NCBI GenBank assembly: GCA_001939145.1
Contig: LSRX01001506.1
Location: 62,001-126,000, forward strand
Length of the DNA stretch: 64,000 nt
Reading direction: 5' to 3'
From: Symbiodinium microadriaticum
Taxonomy: Eukaryota; Sar; Dinophyceae; Suessiales; Symbiodiniaceae
In this document: positions 12,213 through 24,399 of the stretch, piece by piece
Numbering within the stretch: the first letter of the stretch is position 1
Layout of the letters: each line of letters begins with the position of its first letter
Position numbers and translations under genes: made by a program
The notes under the pieces: model-generated
The model's input: only the letters and a program-made list of their open reading frames with translations
Told to the model about the DNA's origin: nothing
Databases searched by the model: none

Positions 12213-15200
12213 CTGAAGAGGGGCGGATGGATGTAAACTGATTGTAGCGCTTGCTTTCGCAAGGGCTGTGCAACAACATCAACAACCTCTGCCCAGTGTC
12301 ATGAGTCGGCAGTGTCGGCCTTCGCAACAGCAGTATCTGCTGCAGCCTGCGGACTGCACCAATATGACTGACGTGACTACCTACCGGGTGTTTTGGTCGC
12401 TCTGGGAAGCTTGCTGTTGTTACCGGCATGTCTTGCAAGTGCTATGTTCCTGGAAGCTTGTTGTGGTTCGAGCCGCTTCTAAGCTGATGCCCTCGACTCA
12501 CATGTGCAAGCGAAGCGGCACAGGCCCCCTCTCAGAAGCTTGCAAAAAAATATGCGCGGCACGGATCAGCGGTGAATATCCACGTGCGCATCGCTGCAGC
12601 ACCCCGCCTCGTCTGCCAGCTGCCGGTAGTGCCACACGAGAGATGACTGCTTCTCCTTACAAAGCGCAGGGAAGGACACCACCGGACAAGAGAAAAACCA
12701 GCAGGAGATCAGTGGCCTCCACACGGCTGCCTGGATTCTGATCGGCCAGTCGGGACATGGCCTCACCTGAGCAGCAGCTTTGAGAAAAATCTGAACCCGC
12801 ATAATTACGCAAAGGCGAACTCTTCCACCGGCGGGATAACTTCCCTTCGCAATCGGTCTTGCCTGATTCGACGTATGTTTGGGTGGGTGCTGTGCCGACC
12901 ATATTCTGTGGGTTGGGGATAGCCGGCAACAGTTGCGTCAGTTTGAGCTTCCGACGGAGCGTTGCCTTCCAATTTTTGTGCTTCGTGAAATGATTCGCAT
13001 CCTGAAGGCCGGCTTCGATGCGCATGCTGAGCTGTGACTGCAATCATTTGCTGAGTGCATCACGCCACCAAAGTGTTCCCAAAGCTTCCAACTCCGGCAA
13101 TCACCGTCTCGGGAGCAATGCGCAAGGACACCGAAAGCTCAAGTGACTCTGCAGCTTCATGCACGTACTTCAATCCGAAGACTTGATACTCAGAACTTGC
13201 ATGATCCGAACCTGCTACAGGTGGTGAGATATGGTACCCGTGCTCGGCGATCAAAGTGAAGGCGTTCAGACCTGGGGGGGCTGTCTTTGCATGTAGTGCA
13301 CAAGGCACAAACATTCCACATCCTTTCTGACTGTGTTTAAACGGCTGCTGATTACAGTTCGCCCCGCGCTTCCTTAACCCATAATTTGTGCCCCATTTGC
13401 AATGAAAGACCGGTGCAAATGCTCGGGCGCTTTGCGGACATCGAGCCCCGGGCTTCCGAAATGAGCTTCCAGGAATTCGGAGCTGCGGCCGCTGATGATG
13501 TGTGGCCTGCCATGACCCGGACTCTGGAATCTTCCGAATCGAATCGAAAATCCAGGCTACCACAATGTCCTGCAGATGGGCATGAAGGCTTTTGTAAGCA
13601 GGTTTTGGTATGCTTTGATTTGCTTTCGGCTCCGACCGATCTGCTTGTTGTACCTGTGACGGCCATGGTCTCGGTACTGATCCTCCTGATGCTTGGCAGC
13701 AGGACGACAGCCTGCAGTTCTCTGACTCCCGGGTCATCAAACGGAGGCCGTGCTCGGCATGGGCACCATACATCGTGTACACACTCTTCATTCATTGCTC
13801 TCGACATCATGTTGAACAACATAAAGCCTAACAAACGTTGCATGCTGGTGGGCCACTGAAATCAGAAAGGTGCACAAATGGGCAGCCCTCCGAATCCTTG
13901 TTGTGTCCCTCGTCTGGCCTCAAGTCTGGACGGTCGTTGAGTGCCTGATGACCACAAGGAAGCATTCACGCGCTCCGTGGCGGCAGCACCCATGTGGACT
14001 TCCGCCACTGGTCATATCTCATCGACGGCAAACAAGGCCCAGTTTTTGATCGTTACTTGGGGCAACCTCGTGGGTCAGGCGTGCAGTCCTGCCTGCAGCA
14101 GGCTCATCAACTCCGATGTTGGGACCTGATGGCAGCCATCTGCTTGGCATCACAGGTGTCGGCCGGACATCCAAGAGTTTGTGGACACAAGAAAGGAGCC
14201 AGTGGCTTTCGAGCTTAGCAGGTGCGCACAGACTTGAAACTCAGTTTTGTCCAAGTCGCTGCAAGCTCTGGGCTGCTCTCGAACTCCCGCAAAGTTCCGT
14301 CCTGAGCTTGAACCATATTACTGACAGCGAGCTTCACTGATGAAAGGAAAAATCCGAGGCAGCTACGTAATCCAAGAAAAGGGCTTTAGGCCTTAGCCAC
14401 ATACAACATGTGCAAACATGCGCCTTCCTAGGGGCAGGGCATGCAGCATGCATTTCTCTTGGCACCATGTTAGTCGTGATCTGAGCCCGCTAACGAGACC
14501 AAATCCGAAGGCCAGAAGTGCTGCAAGGCAGCATCCGTGTCCAGCCTATGCTTGGTTGCAGCGCTTGTTTTTCCACATCTGCTGCACGCAGAATCTCAGC
14601 ACTCCGCGCGGCGAGTGGTTGCGTGGAAAGCGGCAGGAAATCTTCAGTGGAGTCAGCCTTGCAATGCATAAAATGCAAGGAAATCAAACAGTTGGCAAAA
14701 AATGCTTCCAGCTTGCCTTTGTAGGGGACAGCTCGACACCGCCCTCCAGAAACTCCTGCGGCGAGTGCCAAGCAGCAATGCTCGAAACCCGACAGGTACC
14801 TGCAAGTTTCAACTTCAACTGCTTCTTTCACATTCTGTCGCACCGTGTGCTGCTGTGTGTGTGTGTGTGTGTGCGTGTGCGCAAGCCTCAACAAGACAAA
14901 GCGCCCCAAAGTCTGCAGCAGCAGATTCGCTTCATCCTGTTTATAGCCATTCCGAGTAGTCGGCAATCATGTCGGCATTCCGATGCCTATCTTTCTCTGC
15001 GAAGTTGCGAGAGCTCTCCAGAGATGGCACCAGACTACGCAAGGGGAAGTGCCAAGTACGCGCACCCAAGATGCTTGTGCGTGCGCCAGGGGACGCTAGC
15101 AGAGTGCGGGTGTGCGACCGAGCGGCGTGGGTGCGAGGGTGTGTGCATGTGAGTCAAGAAGATGTAAAAATTCCCGTGCCGAAATGCTGATGTTTGCGAC

Positions 15201-16851
15201 CCGTTGTGATTTTCGTCCGTAGAACCAAATCAGCCATTAAGAGATTTGTCGATGCGGTGCAGGTGTGAATTTACCATCTAGTGCTTTCGATTTGATTTTG
15301 AGCCCTGTAGCAGCTGTGCTTGCAACTTGTGAGAGCTCTTTGAAGCGAGAAGAAAGCCGATCATGAACACACCCACCTCGTTAATTGGGATGTCGGCTCC
15401 CACCCGCCATTCCCGGAGATGACGCAAGACAGGAAGACCAATTGCCCTCGAAAGGACAAAGGCCCAACGCCTGACTTGCTGTATGTCATCCTGCCCGTTT
15501 GCACCTCGTCCTCCCCGAAGAGAGCGCCCCGAAAAGGGAATGACCTTTGCCCCGCGCGAGTGCGGTATATGACTGGCACGATAGCTGGCGTAAGACGTGG
15601 CACTCGACAGAGACCTTGATCACGATCCGAAATGTAACGAGGAGTGGTGCGGCTGACGCAAGTCGCGATAGAGGAGTCGATAGAAACGAGACAGCCGACA
15701 CGGAGCCTGTGGGATCGCAATGCTATCAAAGGATACAGGTCACTTGTGAACTTGAACGCGGTTTTCCAGGGGGCACCACGTGGAGGTTTGGTGCGCGCTG
15801 AAGATTCCCTGCCGGAAAGGAACCTTGTGTGTGGGTCGCACACAGGTCGTGGTGAGCGTGTAAATGAGCAAGCGCGTACCCTCGACATGTCGGGCCAAGA
15901 TAGGTGGGTCTTTCATCGCACCTGCTTCTTCAGGCTACCTATCGAGTACACTCACAGCAGGCACCTCCAAACAGTGCTGCTTGAGAGCAACATAGAGCAA
16001 CTTACGAACTGCGGTATTGCCGTACAACATTGCCACCCGAATAAGCCACATGCATGCAGCAGCCTGGTCACTTGGGAAGTCGCGCAAAAAAGGTGACCTG
16101 TCTCACGACTGCGAGGTGAATACAAGAAAAAGACCTGGCCTGTGTGAGCCAAGCTGGGAAATGCATGTCACGTCTAAGCTTTGAACTGCACTGGCGGCGA
16201 GCTGGGAGAAGTTGTTGTTCTAGACAGGATGGTGATGGTGCTGCTGGTGCTTGCACCTCATGCCACAATATGCCACAATTGTGATTGTTCTGCTCCGTAG
16301 TTTCTCAGCATGCTCTTTGAGAGCCCGGCTGCAGCCTCCGTTGTTGGATGTGGCCTGCTGCAAACACCACAGACATGATGTGCTGGCTGCAATCTGCACT
16401 TGTGCATCCAGCCTCCCACACCTGCAGCTGACCGCCTTGTGCTCCACCGCCTAAACACTCCGGGACTCCGTGGCCGCAATACGCAGGCTGGACATGTCTC
16501 AGCTTCAACGGTCATTCGAGCGATCCCTGTCCATGCTTTGCCTAAGTGCGGCGCACTTCGTGCCAGTGTAGGCACTCATGGCAAACTCTGCTGGCAGGCG
16601 GATACCTGACAACTCATGCAGAGTGCGTACAAAACGCTTGGAGTCTTATGATCGGCCTCCGCGCCGCAATGCTTTTTCCCCGACGATTTGTAGACCTGCA
16701 TGTCTTTGCGATATGACTCGACACTGCATCGGCATGGCAAGTCTTGACCACTCAAGGTCACAGGTGGCTGAAGAGTCCAATGGTAGGATCTGCGACGTGG
16801 TTCTCTCTCAATGCGCACGGCGATTTCTTGCTTGTTTACTTTCATGGCACA
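12213..16851. other. Long stretch without a supported gene
   Basis: Two long open frames occur, 13060-13791 minus and 14418-15152 plus. The plus frame runs through a (GT)n microsatellite and shows no conserved motif, so I treat it as chance. The 3' part of the minus frame (about 13060-13300, with FGLKYVHEAAESLELS) looks more like protein and could be an exon of an unknown minus-strand gene. Nothing else in this interval is supported. Confidence 0.35.
14853..14880. repeat. (GT)n microsatellite
   Basis: GT dinucleotide run with one GC interruption. It is read through by chance frames on both strands. Confidence 0.9.
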
Positions 16852-18480
16852 TCAGTACAGAAGTTCCACGACCCAAATGGCCACATCGCGGCGCTTTCCC
16901 AGCACTTCCAGCTTCACGTCTATAGGACCGTCTCGGAAGAACACATCTCCCGGCTTGAGTAGGCGGTCGCCAAGCTCGCCTCGCACGTGTGCTCCGCGGT
17001 GAACCACGAACAAAGCTCTTGCAAACGGTATGCGTCCAGCCCAGGATGTACCAGCCGCCAGATCCAGGTCGTGAACCCGGGCCCCTGGCCTTTCCTTTGT
17101 CAGCCGCAGTCCTGTTGGCAGATTCGCAGCTTCAGTCCTTGGCCGCTTCGCCGCGGCACCGTCAGTCTGCGCGTTCTGGAACCCAGCAAGCTCTACATCC
17201 AGGCACATCATCACCGGCGGACCCTTGTTGTAGATTTTGTGAGTCAGCAAGCAATTCCCGTGATCACCATAACGAACTTCACCACAACTAAGTATATCAT
17301 CTTTGGGCTCCTCGTGGAGTTTGGTCCCTTGCACTTGTGCTGCGGTAAAGAAGAAATACAAACTGTCCACTCGGTGAACATGCATCAAAGTAGTGTCTCC
17401 CGGTGGATTCTCTACACGGAAGACCCTTACGTGTTCGTTGGAAAAAGCTAGCCAGTGGCGTGGCTCTTCATAGATTTCCACCACTGGCTTCAACAGCAGC
17501 GGATCCACATACTCTGCAGCGAAATCTGCTGCAATTGCGGCTGCCGAGCTGTCACACATCAGTCCAAGCGCGCGTGCCCGTGTTGCGTCCATGTTTTTGT
17601 GAAAAGTGGACAGCTTTCCACAGAGCTCCGCGTCCGGTTCATAAGTAATGCTGCCAAGCTTGGAGGGATCTTTCACAATTTTGAGCAGAGACTCGGCAAG
17701 GTCTTGCAATGTAACAGACAAGGATGGCATGTTCATGCATCGATCGATGGACTCAGCGAAAGCTGCTGCAGGCAGGTTGGCCAAGTGAATCAGATTCCTG
17801 ACAAGAACACGGAAGCCACAGACGGCATGCTTCATGTCTGGCTTCAGTCGCAAGACAGCGGGCTCTCCTTTCAATGGTTGTCTTAAGATGTCTGAAAAAG
17901 CAGCTGGAAGCCCAGAGTTGGGTTCCGGTCGTGGAATCACAGTTGGTAAGCGTGCTACTCGGCCATCCACAAAGCCGCGGCGCGTAAAGTCGTTGATGAC
18001 GAGTTCCATACAGGCTTTGGTCATCCCATAGCTGGTGTGAGGCAAAAGCTTTGTGGTGTCGGTCTCCGGGCCGTCAGACCTTTCCCCGAAGCAAGCGCCT
18101 GAAGATGCAAAGACAAACTTGCAACCGTGCCGGCCCCGACATGGCTCAAGCAAGTTGCGGGTTCCTTCCACATTTACTCTCCAACATATGTCGAAATCCT
18201 TCTCCCCTTGGCCGCTCATGACAGAAGCCAAGTGAAAGATTACGATGCCATCCTCGTCAACGAGAGACTTGACCTCATCTGCGTTTGTAATGTCTCCCAC
18301 TCGGACCTCGATGCGCGAATCTCTTGGCATGTCCTTTGGTGGAGAACCGGCATCAAAAAGCACAAGCTTGCGAACCACGTGCGCGCTTTCATCTGCACCG
18401 ATCAATTCGCCCACAGCCAGGATTCGCTTGCAGAGGTGCAAGCCCAGAAAGCCAAAGCCACCCGTGATGATGACTTTCAT
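16852..18480 (-). CDS. Intronless NAD-dependent epimerase/dehydratase fused to two cupin domains
   Basis: A 542-residue single-exon protein. Residues 1-325 form an extended short-chain dehydrogenase: TGGFGFLG at 6-13 is the dinucleotide-binding TGxxGxxG motif, D43 ends the second strand, and SS at 126-127 with Y151 and K155 (YGMTK) give the catalytic Ser-Tyr-Lys set. Segments such as HLASVMSGQ, VARLPT and LPSL-type loops resemble bacterial D-erythronate dehydrogenase (DenD) and its relatives, which oxidise sugar acids with NAD. Residues 340-430 form a cupin: HVHRVD at 367-372 and H414-K-I-Y-N418 match the two metal-binding cupin motifs. Residues 455-542 look like a second cupin half (LLKPGDVFF). 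Between them KRPR at 445-448 could be a nuclear signal. Start ATG sits directly before the nucleotide-binding strand, as usual. The lack of introns contrasts with neighbouring genes and suggests transfer or retroposition. Family is sure; the substrate is inferred. Confidence 0.93.
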   Translation of the reverse strand: MKVIITGGFGFLGLHLCKRILAVGELIGADESAHVVRKLVLFDAGSPPKDMPRDSRIEVRVGDITNADEVKSLVDEDGIVIFHLASVMSGQGEKDFDICWRVNVEGTRNLLEPCRGRHGCKFVFASSGACFGERSDGPETDTTKLLPHTSYGMTKACMELVINDFTRRGFVDGRVARLPTVIPRPEPNSGLPAAFSDILRQPLKGEPAVLRLKPDMKHAVCGFRVLVRNLIHLANLPAAAFAESIDRCMNMPSLSVTLQDLAESLLKIVKDPSKLGSITYEPDAELCGKLSTFHKNMDATRARALGLMCDSSAAAIAADFAAEYVDPLLLKPVVEIYEEPRHWLAFSNEHVRVFRVENPPGDTTLMHVHRVDSLYFFFTAAQVQGTKLHEEPKDDILSCGEVRYGDHGNCLLTHKIYNKGPPVMMCLDVELAGFQNAQTDGAAAKRPRTEAANLPTGLRLTKERPGARVHDLDLAAGTSWAGRIPFARALFVVHRGAHVRGELGDRLLKPGDVFFRDGPIDVKLEVLGKRRDVAIWVVELLY

Positions 18481-19655
18481 AGCTCAGAACGGGCAATAAC
18501 TAAGTGTTGTACCAAACGACCAAAAGACTGTCTGTTCAGGAAAGGCTCAGCAAAGCCTGGGCAACGACTGAACAGAATGACAAAGACACGGATGCAACTT
18601 TGCAGTGACAAGAGGCGCTCAAAGCCCTTGGGCCTGAATGCCCGAATCCATTTACGTCGATTCACTTTTGAGTTTGGCAAAAGTTCCTGTCTTGTGCAGC
18701 TACGTGATGCGGGCGAACACCACTGTCGGGGCATGTTGCTTGTCACCCGTTCTCGATGTTGCTTGGCTGGAGATGCTTCAGTTGCGGCTCTTCGGCATGA
18801 GGTTGCGCCATGTAGCGCCGCGTTTCACTGGCAGGTACAGGCCGGCGGAACTACAGCAGATTTGCTCCCTGGCTTTACCTTACCCGGATGCCAAGTGACG
18901 CTGAAATCACTCGCAAGGACTCCATGTCTGGGGCGAATCATGTCAGCAAGCAAGGTCAGAGCTCCCGCGCTGCGCTGGGTGCCACGCCGTGCAGCTCTTT
19001 CAGCTTGAACACCTGCCTCGGCAAGCGATGCGAAAGCAGTACTCATGATCGGAACTGACATGTTCCCGTGCCTGCCAGCGCAACCAAGCACAGAGGTGGC
19101 GGCATGCAGTGTAAGCGCATGTCTGTGACTGTGCTGCTTGCTATTGATTTGTTTGGAGTCTGCGGGGGGCTATCTGGCAGGCGAGATATAGGGCCGTCAT
19201 GTCATGCAAATTCCAAGTCTCAGCTGACAATGTCCTGTTGCAGAGCAAGGCAGGTCAGGCCGAGGCCTGTGTCAAAGTCATGCTCTTGCAAAGGCATGAT
19301 GTGACGGCTCAAGCCGAAAGCCGAAAACGCCATCCAGTGCTCCCAGCTTGCAGACTAGCCCAGACTAGCACAGCATCTGATGCTTGTTGACCAGATATCG
19401 CAGTGACGCTGATTGTGCGGCGATTCGCGTTGTCGGAACCAAGGAGCTTTGCTCCAATGAAACCTTGCAATGCTCAGCCTTGAGATTGGCAATTTCTTAC
19501 TGCCCGGCTGCCAAGGAGATTTGCTCCACGAAAACATCGCCATGCTGACTGAGCCTTTTATGATTGCCCGGCTGCTTGCTTGTTCCTTTGTACATCAGCA
19601 GGGTTTGGGACGTTTAGTGCGCCAGTTGGCCCCTGGAACTCAACTTGTACCTGGA
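18481..19655. other. Intergenic stretch upstream of the epimerase gene
   Basis: No supported exon. It would hold the promoter of the minus-strand epimerase gene. I see no TATA box, which agrees with what is known of dinoflagellate promoters. Confidence 0.4.
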
Positions 19656-20391
19656 TCACCTCTGGTGTGGAGGACATGGCCGTGCACCGGAAATGGTGTT
19701 GGAAGACGGACCGGACAGGCAGCAGGAAGGTTCAGATTGAGAAGGTCCCAATATCCCCACCATACCGATCTCCTGACCAGTTTCCATTGCCAAAGCAGCC
19801 AAGTCGCCTTCAAATGGTCGGACAGCATTCACACCTGGAAACCCTATGTCCGATGCATTGCCTTGGAGAAGCCGCGAGATATTCCCAGCCGGGTTCTCGA
19901 TCCAAATGATCAAATCTGCTAGCCAAGTGCCCAAAGTGACACTCATAGTGTCGGCCGCACAGATCCCCCCCCCACCAGTGCGAAGTTCGCGCAAAGCACG
20001 GCGCTGGGCACTAACTCGCCACCCAGATTATTTGGGTAAACGTCGTCTGGAATGATCTGCGGTAGACCCATTCCAAAATTTTGGATGACAACAGGAGTCG
20101 AAGGGCATGGGGTGGTGGTGCTGCTGGTGGTGGCGATGGTGGCGATGGTGGCGATGGTGGTGGTGGTGGAGGTGGTGGTGGTGGTGGTGGTGGTGGGCTG
20201 CAGGCGAAGAATAGCAATTGGATTGCGGCGAATGTGGCCCCTGCGATAGGGCCCTTCTTCCAGAGAGCGGTGATGCGTTGAAAGGAAGGCCACCTCCTCA
20301 GATTGGCAAACCTCTTCGGACCTGCCACTCCAAAAACAAAATGAGCATACTCCACGTCACAATGACCTGATTCCACATGGCCATCGCACAA
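19656..20391 (-). CDS. Candidate exons of an unknown proline-rich protein
   Basis: Minus-strand frames here have protein-like character but no family I can name. Near 20380-20220 lies a basic segment (RFANLRRWPSFQRITALWKK) leading into a proline run encoded by the GGT-type repeat (CSPPPP... then SPPSPPSPPP). Near 20085-19990 a second frame reads MGLPQIIPDDVYPNNLGGE. Near 19960-19740 a third reads WLADLIIWIENPAG, FPGVNAVRPFEGDL. These lie in different frames, so introns must separate them if real. The proline run may equally be a microsatellite in an intron. Confidence 0.3.
20110..20198. repeat. GGT/GGC triplet repeat
   Basis: Compound triplet array of GGT, GAT and GGC units, ending in an almost pure (GGT)n run at 20168-20195. 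It encodes polyproline on the minus strand. Confidence 0.9.
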
Positions 20392-20967
20392 AAGAAGTAA
20401 AGAAGCAAACTGGCTTCACCATACAAAGTTCAAAATTGCTTGAGCCATAAATGTGGTCTTCGAGACAAGCATTCATCGATTCAACTTCCGGTGTGCATTG
20501 TTTCAATCGAGCTGAATCTGTTGTGGGAGTTGCAGCTGCAAACCTCCCCGCAGACACCCCGGCTTCTCCTATGGGGCGCTTTCTGCTAATGGACTTTGTA
20601 CAATGCGCAGCATTTACCGCGCAGCACCGCCAGCGAAGCCTCAAAGCTTAGGCACAACTGGACTCTGTTCGGAAACTTCTGAGCGCTATGTCCGCTATGT
20701 TTCTGTTGCAGTCTCATCCAAGCACGGGAGTCGCACTTGAAGAGAACTTCTCCCAAGTTGTCGTCACGGCGGACCTTCTCATTGCGGGGAAGCACACATC
20801 TTTAGTAATAGGCTCACCACACACTGACGTGTGGTCTTTGGACTTAGGCCATGGCAGCAGGGCACTCTCGTCGCCCTTGTCTTTAATGGCTCTGACCTCG
20901 AGACTCGAGGGATGATCGGGTGCCGTGCCGAGCAAAATGAAGAAACTTTACACGTTCATATCAGCGC

Positions 20968-23391
20968 TCACTGAGTAACCGAAACTGGGCTCCCGACGAG
21001 CACACAAAATTCTTCGAAGCTGATGGCACCATTGCCATCATGGTCCACGGCCTCACACTGCTGATGTCGCGCATTGCGCCCGACCATGCCGAGGTCACTA
21101 CTGCGCTGAAACCCGCTGCTCTGGCGCCTGAAAGATTTTCGCCACGTCCTCATCCTTTACATCCTGAGCGCGACGAAGGGGGCGCATATTGCCTACACCA
21201 GTGAGCTCACGAGTCCTCCGCCATCAACTTCAAGGCTTGCTTCAGCTCGCTCACGTCGATCCTCGCACCCATCTCGGCCCGAGACGGTGACACCCCGAAG
21301 AAAGCAAGTGAATCAGGCAGTGCGAAGCACCTAGCCTGCCATTCTGATCCGAATCGAAGAACTTGTATGCCTTTTTCATCTGCTTTTCGGTCCTCAGGTG
21401 GTCTGCATCGGCTGCAGCCTGGCCTAAACTTTAAACTCAGGTTGTGTAAAAAAGATCTACTTCGCCGGCGAAACAAATACTGCGTAACTTCCCTCGCAAC
21501 GTGTTCTGACTATTCTAGTTATACTGTTGGTTTCGATAGGGCAGCGGCTGCCCGCAGAACAGCGCACGGCAGATGGCTACTGCCTCGTTCGTTCCATGAA
21601 ACTTCCCTTCCAGCGAACTGTCGAACCGAGACGCTGGCCATGGCTTCGCTGTATCCGGCTGCCACCATGTTATTCAAGATGGCCTCGAGAAAAATACTTT
21701 CAGCGGCGCTATGATCGGGTCGGACGGCCATGTGCGCACTTTATGGAATTGTCAGGCTCCTCGCTACTTATCCCCCAGTTGGCATTTGCTTGAGCTCCAA
21801 GCTTCCGACGTGCAATTTCAGTCCCAGGCCATTTCCGGGCTATGCTCTACGTGGTCGTAATGCACCCCAACTCCATGGACTTTGCTGAGGATAGAGCACC
21901 GGCCTTGCGCATTTCGAAAGGGCCTGGGCTGCACACATCCCCCTTCATCTTCACCAGCAGTCCGTTTCCTAGGTCCTAGCTGCTACTGTAGGTGTCTGAC
22001 TCAAGCCCGGTAGGTCCGCAGACCAGGCCGTGGACACTGCTGACCAAGCCTTGCCGGTTCCTGAGATACGCAGGTGCTCCCAGGGACTTTGGCGCGATGA
22101 TACTGAGGTCACAACCCGATGCCATGGAACCCATGGCGCCCCCCACAGCTTCAAGGGTGCCCTGGTAGGGCAACTTAGCTTCAGTCATGCCCGGGCCTAG
22201 GCTCAGGAAACTCAGGAGAATATGACAAGATTAGCCTCGGCAGAAGACTTGAACACGGCGAAGGCATCGTGGTCTTCACCTTGACCGTGCTTGCATACAT
22301 GCTGGCAACCGAGAGTTCTGGAAGTCTTCGCATACCAGTTCCGCTGCTCATAAGCTTCTCTGAGTTGCAGCACTGCCTTCCTCACTGTTCAAGCCTTTCA
22401 CCTGGAGAAGGCTCAGGCGACTGGAGACCGTCGCCGTGAGGGAACTGCTCCAGATGAGGCATGCGCCAGGAAGCAGAACTCTTCAAAATCCAGCAAGCCC
22501 TGCTTGTCCTGGGTCACAGTTGACTTGAGAAATACCGTTCGCATGTCCTCAGCACGTCACAGCCTTGTCCACCAGATCGAAAAGCTCGTCAATCTTCGAG
22601 TCAGGCACCTGTGGCATAAGTTGTGATGGTGTGCAAGGGTGCTATGCTCATGGTGCTTCTCGCCATCTGCCAGTTTGAAGGCCCGATAGCCTAGCTGGGG
22701 AAGCTGCGACTGCTGGTTGGAGCAACTTGCGGCTGAGGGTCCCCCGTCCCGCTCCCGCTCCCACACCACCTCCTCGCCCATCAAAGGCAACGCCTGCCGT
22801 AATTCTGCCTTCTCGATCCAGTCGCTCTTGTTCTCGGAGGAGGCCAAGGGGGCAGGTGAGGGCGGTAGGGGCGGAGCGGATGATGCAGCAAAGCCAGGTT
22901 CCGGCCGGAAGAATCTACAATGTAAGTAATGTAAGTGTAGAGAGTGTTTGTGTCTTCTTAGGGTATAGAAGCGCCGGACCCTGGGCTAGGGTAGGCCTTG
23001 GGGAAGGGTCTGGGCCTTGGAGCGAGGGCCTAGGCCTAGGGCGGGCATCGGTAGACAAGTCTTGGACTTGCTTCCAAGGCCTCCAACCCGCATGTTTATA
23101 AGTTATAAGTGTCAGCGATCTCGAGCATAACTATTGCGAGGGTGCCGGGGAACGAACGGCATCGAACGGCACCCCGGCTACTGGTGTGCTCGAAAGATCT
23201 CGAAAGACCATCTCAAATCGCACCAGTTGACGCGGTCAGCAGAATTTTCGCCGCGCGGAAGAACAACCCAGTAGCCGAAACGGATTTTGCACATCCCACA
23301 AGATCATGACCACAATGATAGCTGTTTGGCTTTCATGCCATCTTCAGTCCTGGTCGAAAAGCTCGAAGGCTTTTCGAAGGTCTCGTTCTCT
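20968..23391 (-). CDS. Four-EF-hand calcium-binding protein (calmodulin-like)
   Basis: Eight tiny exons can be joined in frame. 23391-23350 (RERDLRKAFELFDQ) joins 22832-22770 to give loop 1, D-Q-N-K-S-D-W-I-E-K-A-E; 22608-22564 (PDSKIDELFDLVDK) joins 22508 onward to give loop 2, D-K-D-K-Q-G-L-L-D-F-E-E; 21392-21336 joins 21261-21216 to give loop 3, D-S-D-Q-N-G-R-I-D-V-S-E; 21163-21128 (DVKDEDVAKIFQ) joins 21051-20968 to give loop 4, D-H-D-G-N-G-A-I-S-F-E-E, ending at a TGA. Loops 2-4 have all calcium ligands; loop 1 lacks Asp at position 3 and Gly at 6 and may bind poorly. Donors include GA (GACTGA) and GC (GCTGTG, GCTAGG, GCGCCA). Exon 22508 could end at a GC donor after GGC or at its own stop (22413), so two tandem half-size genes remain possible. 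The N-terminus and the linker between loops 2 and 3 are unresolved. Confidence 0.8.
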
Positions 23392-24399
23392 CTGTCGGAA
23401 AAGTGCGCGGCACAGGATCAGGGCCTGTTTGCACACTCGGTGTGACCGGCCACGCACGTGTTGTGTCCTTTCAGGTCGCAGCCCAGTCGTCTGCATAGCC
23501 GGCATTTCGCATCTGCTGTACCACTTTGACAGCCTGCAAGCACGAAACAACGGGCAGAAACATTCCTACCAGCAAGTGCCTTCGCTGAAGTGGGTTGCTT
23601 CTTGGATTCTATCTTGTATGTCGGCAAGGCCCGGGGGGTGGGGGGGGCGTGCTCATACTTGTGATGGCCTAAGCACATGCTGTGTTGCAACTCATGGAGA
23701 CTGTTTGTCAACAACTCTGATTGCATTACTAAGTTCGTGCTTACGTCAAAAAGACGAACCTGCATCACGTGTAACTGGCATTAGCTGAGAAGTCTTCACA
23801 TCAAGGACAGGTTTCGATGCCAGCACTGCCTTTGCAGCTGCAGAAATGCAGGGGGAATCGAGGGAAGATCGAAGGATGGAGGGGGGTGTTTGATAGCGTT
23901 TCCTCTGCCGCCCTTTGTCCAATCGTTCGAAGGGAGGCATTGATTCCACATAAAGCCCCCTTCCAGTTTCTCTGAAGAGATGGCTCACTGATGGCTCAAA
24001 ACCACGGTACCACTGCCATTCTCCACAAAGACTGGCAGCCCTGATGGTGGCGCTTTTGTATCCGCAACGAAACCTTGAGGCCAAGGCCTAGAACCTAGGC
24101 TTTTGCTGCACTGACAGCAGGAAACACTTCGGCTGTTGTCATTTCTAAACGGTTCGCGGCTGGGCAAGTCTGCATTGGGATGACGACCCTTCAATGACTG
24201 AAGTCAGGAAGCGTAACCATCGATGTGAGATGTGAGATGCTGCATGAGAGTTTGCTGAAGCTTACCCTCAGGTCTCGTCCTGCGACGTGCTTAGGATGCG
24301 TTTAAGGTTCGCAGGCCTCTATAGGCCTTTTATGCAGCCTTGGTTGGGGTGCCTGGCACGCACGCCTACCGGGTACTGCCGCGTGTCCGGGTTTGTTCT
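23392..24399. other. Unresolved stretch between genes
   Basis: No recognisable exon. The 5' exon of the EF-hand gene must lie in the first part, but I could not place it. G-rich runs occur at 23630-23648. Confidence 0.35.

Noticed and set aside
13386-13430. CPICNERP word on the plus strand, like a zinc-finger start
   Set aside because: No second Cys/His pair at a fitting distance and no support from neighbours.
14418-15152. Plus-strand 244-codon open frame
   Set aside because: It runs through a (GT)n microsatellite, has no conserved motif and lies against the strand of all firm genes.
22660-22700. AFKLADGEKHHEHS, resembling an EF-hand helix
   Set aside because: It falls between two well-bounded EF-hand exons and is not followed by a calcium loop; most likely intron sequence.
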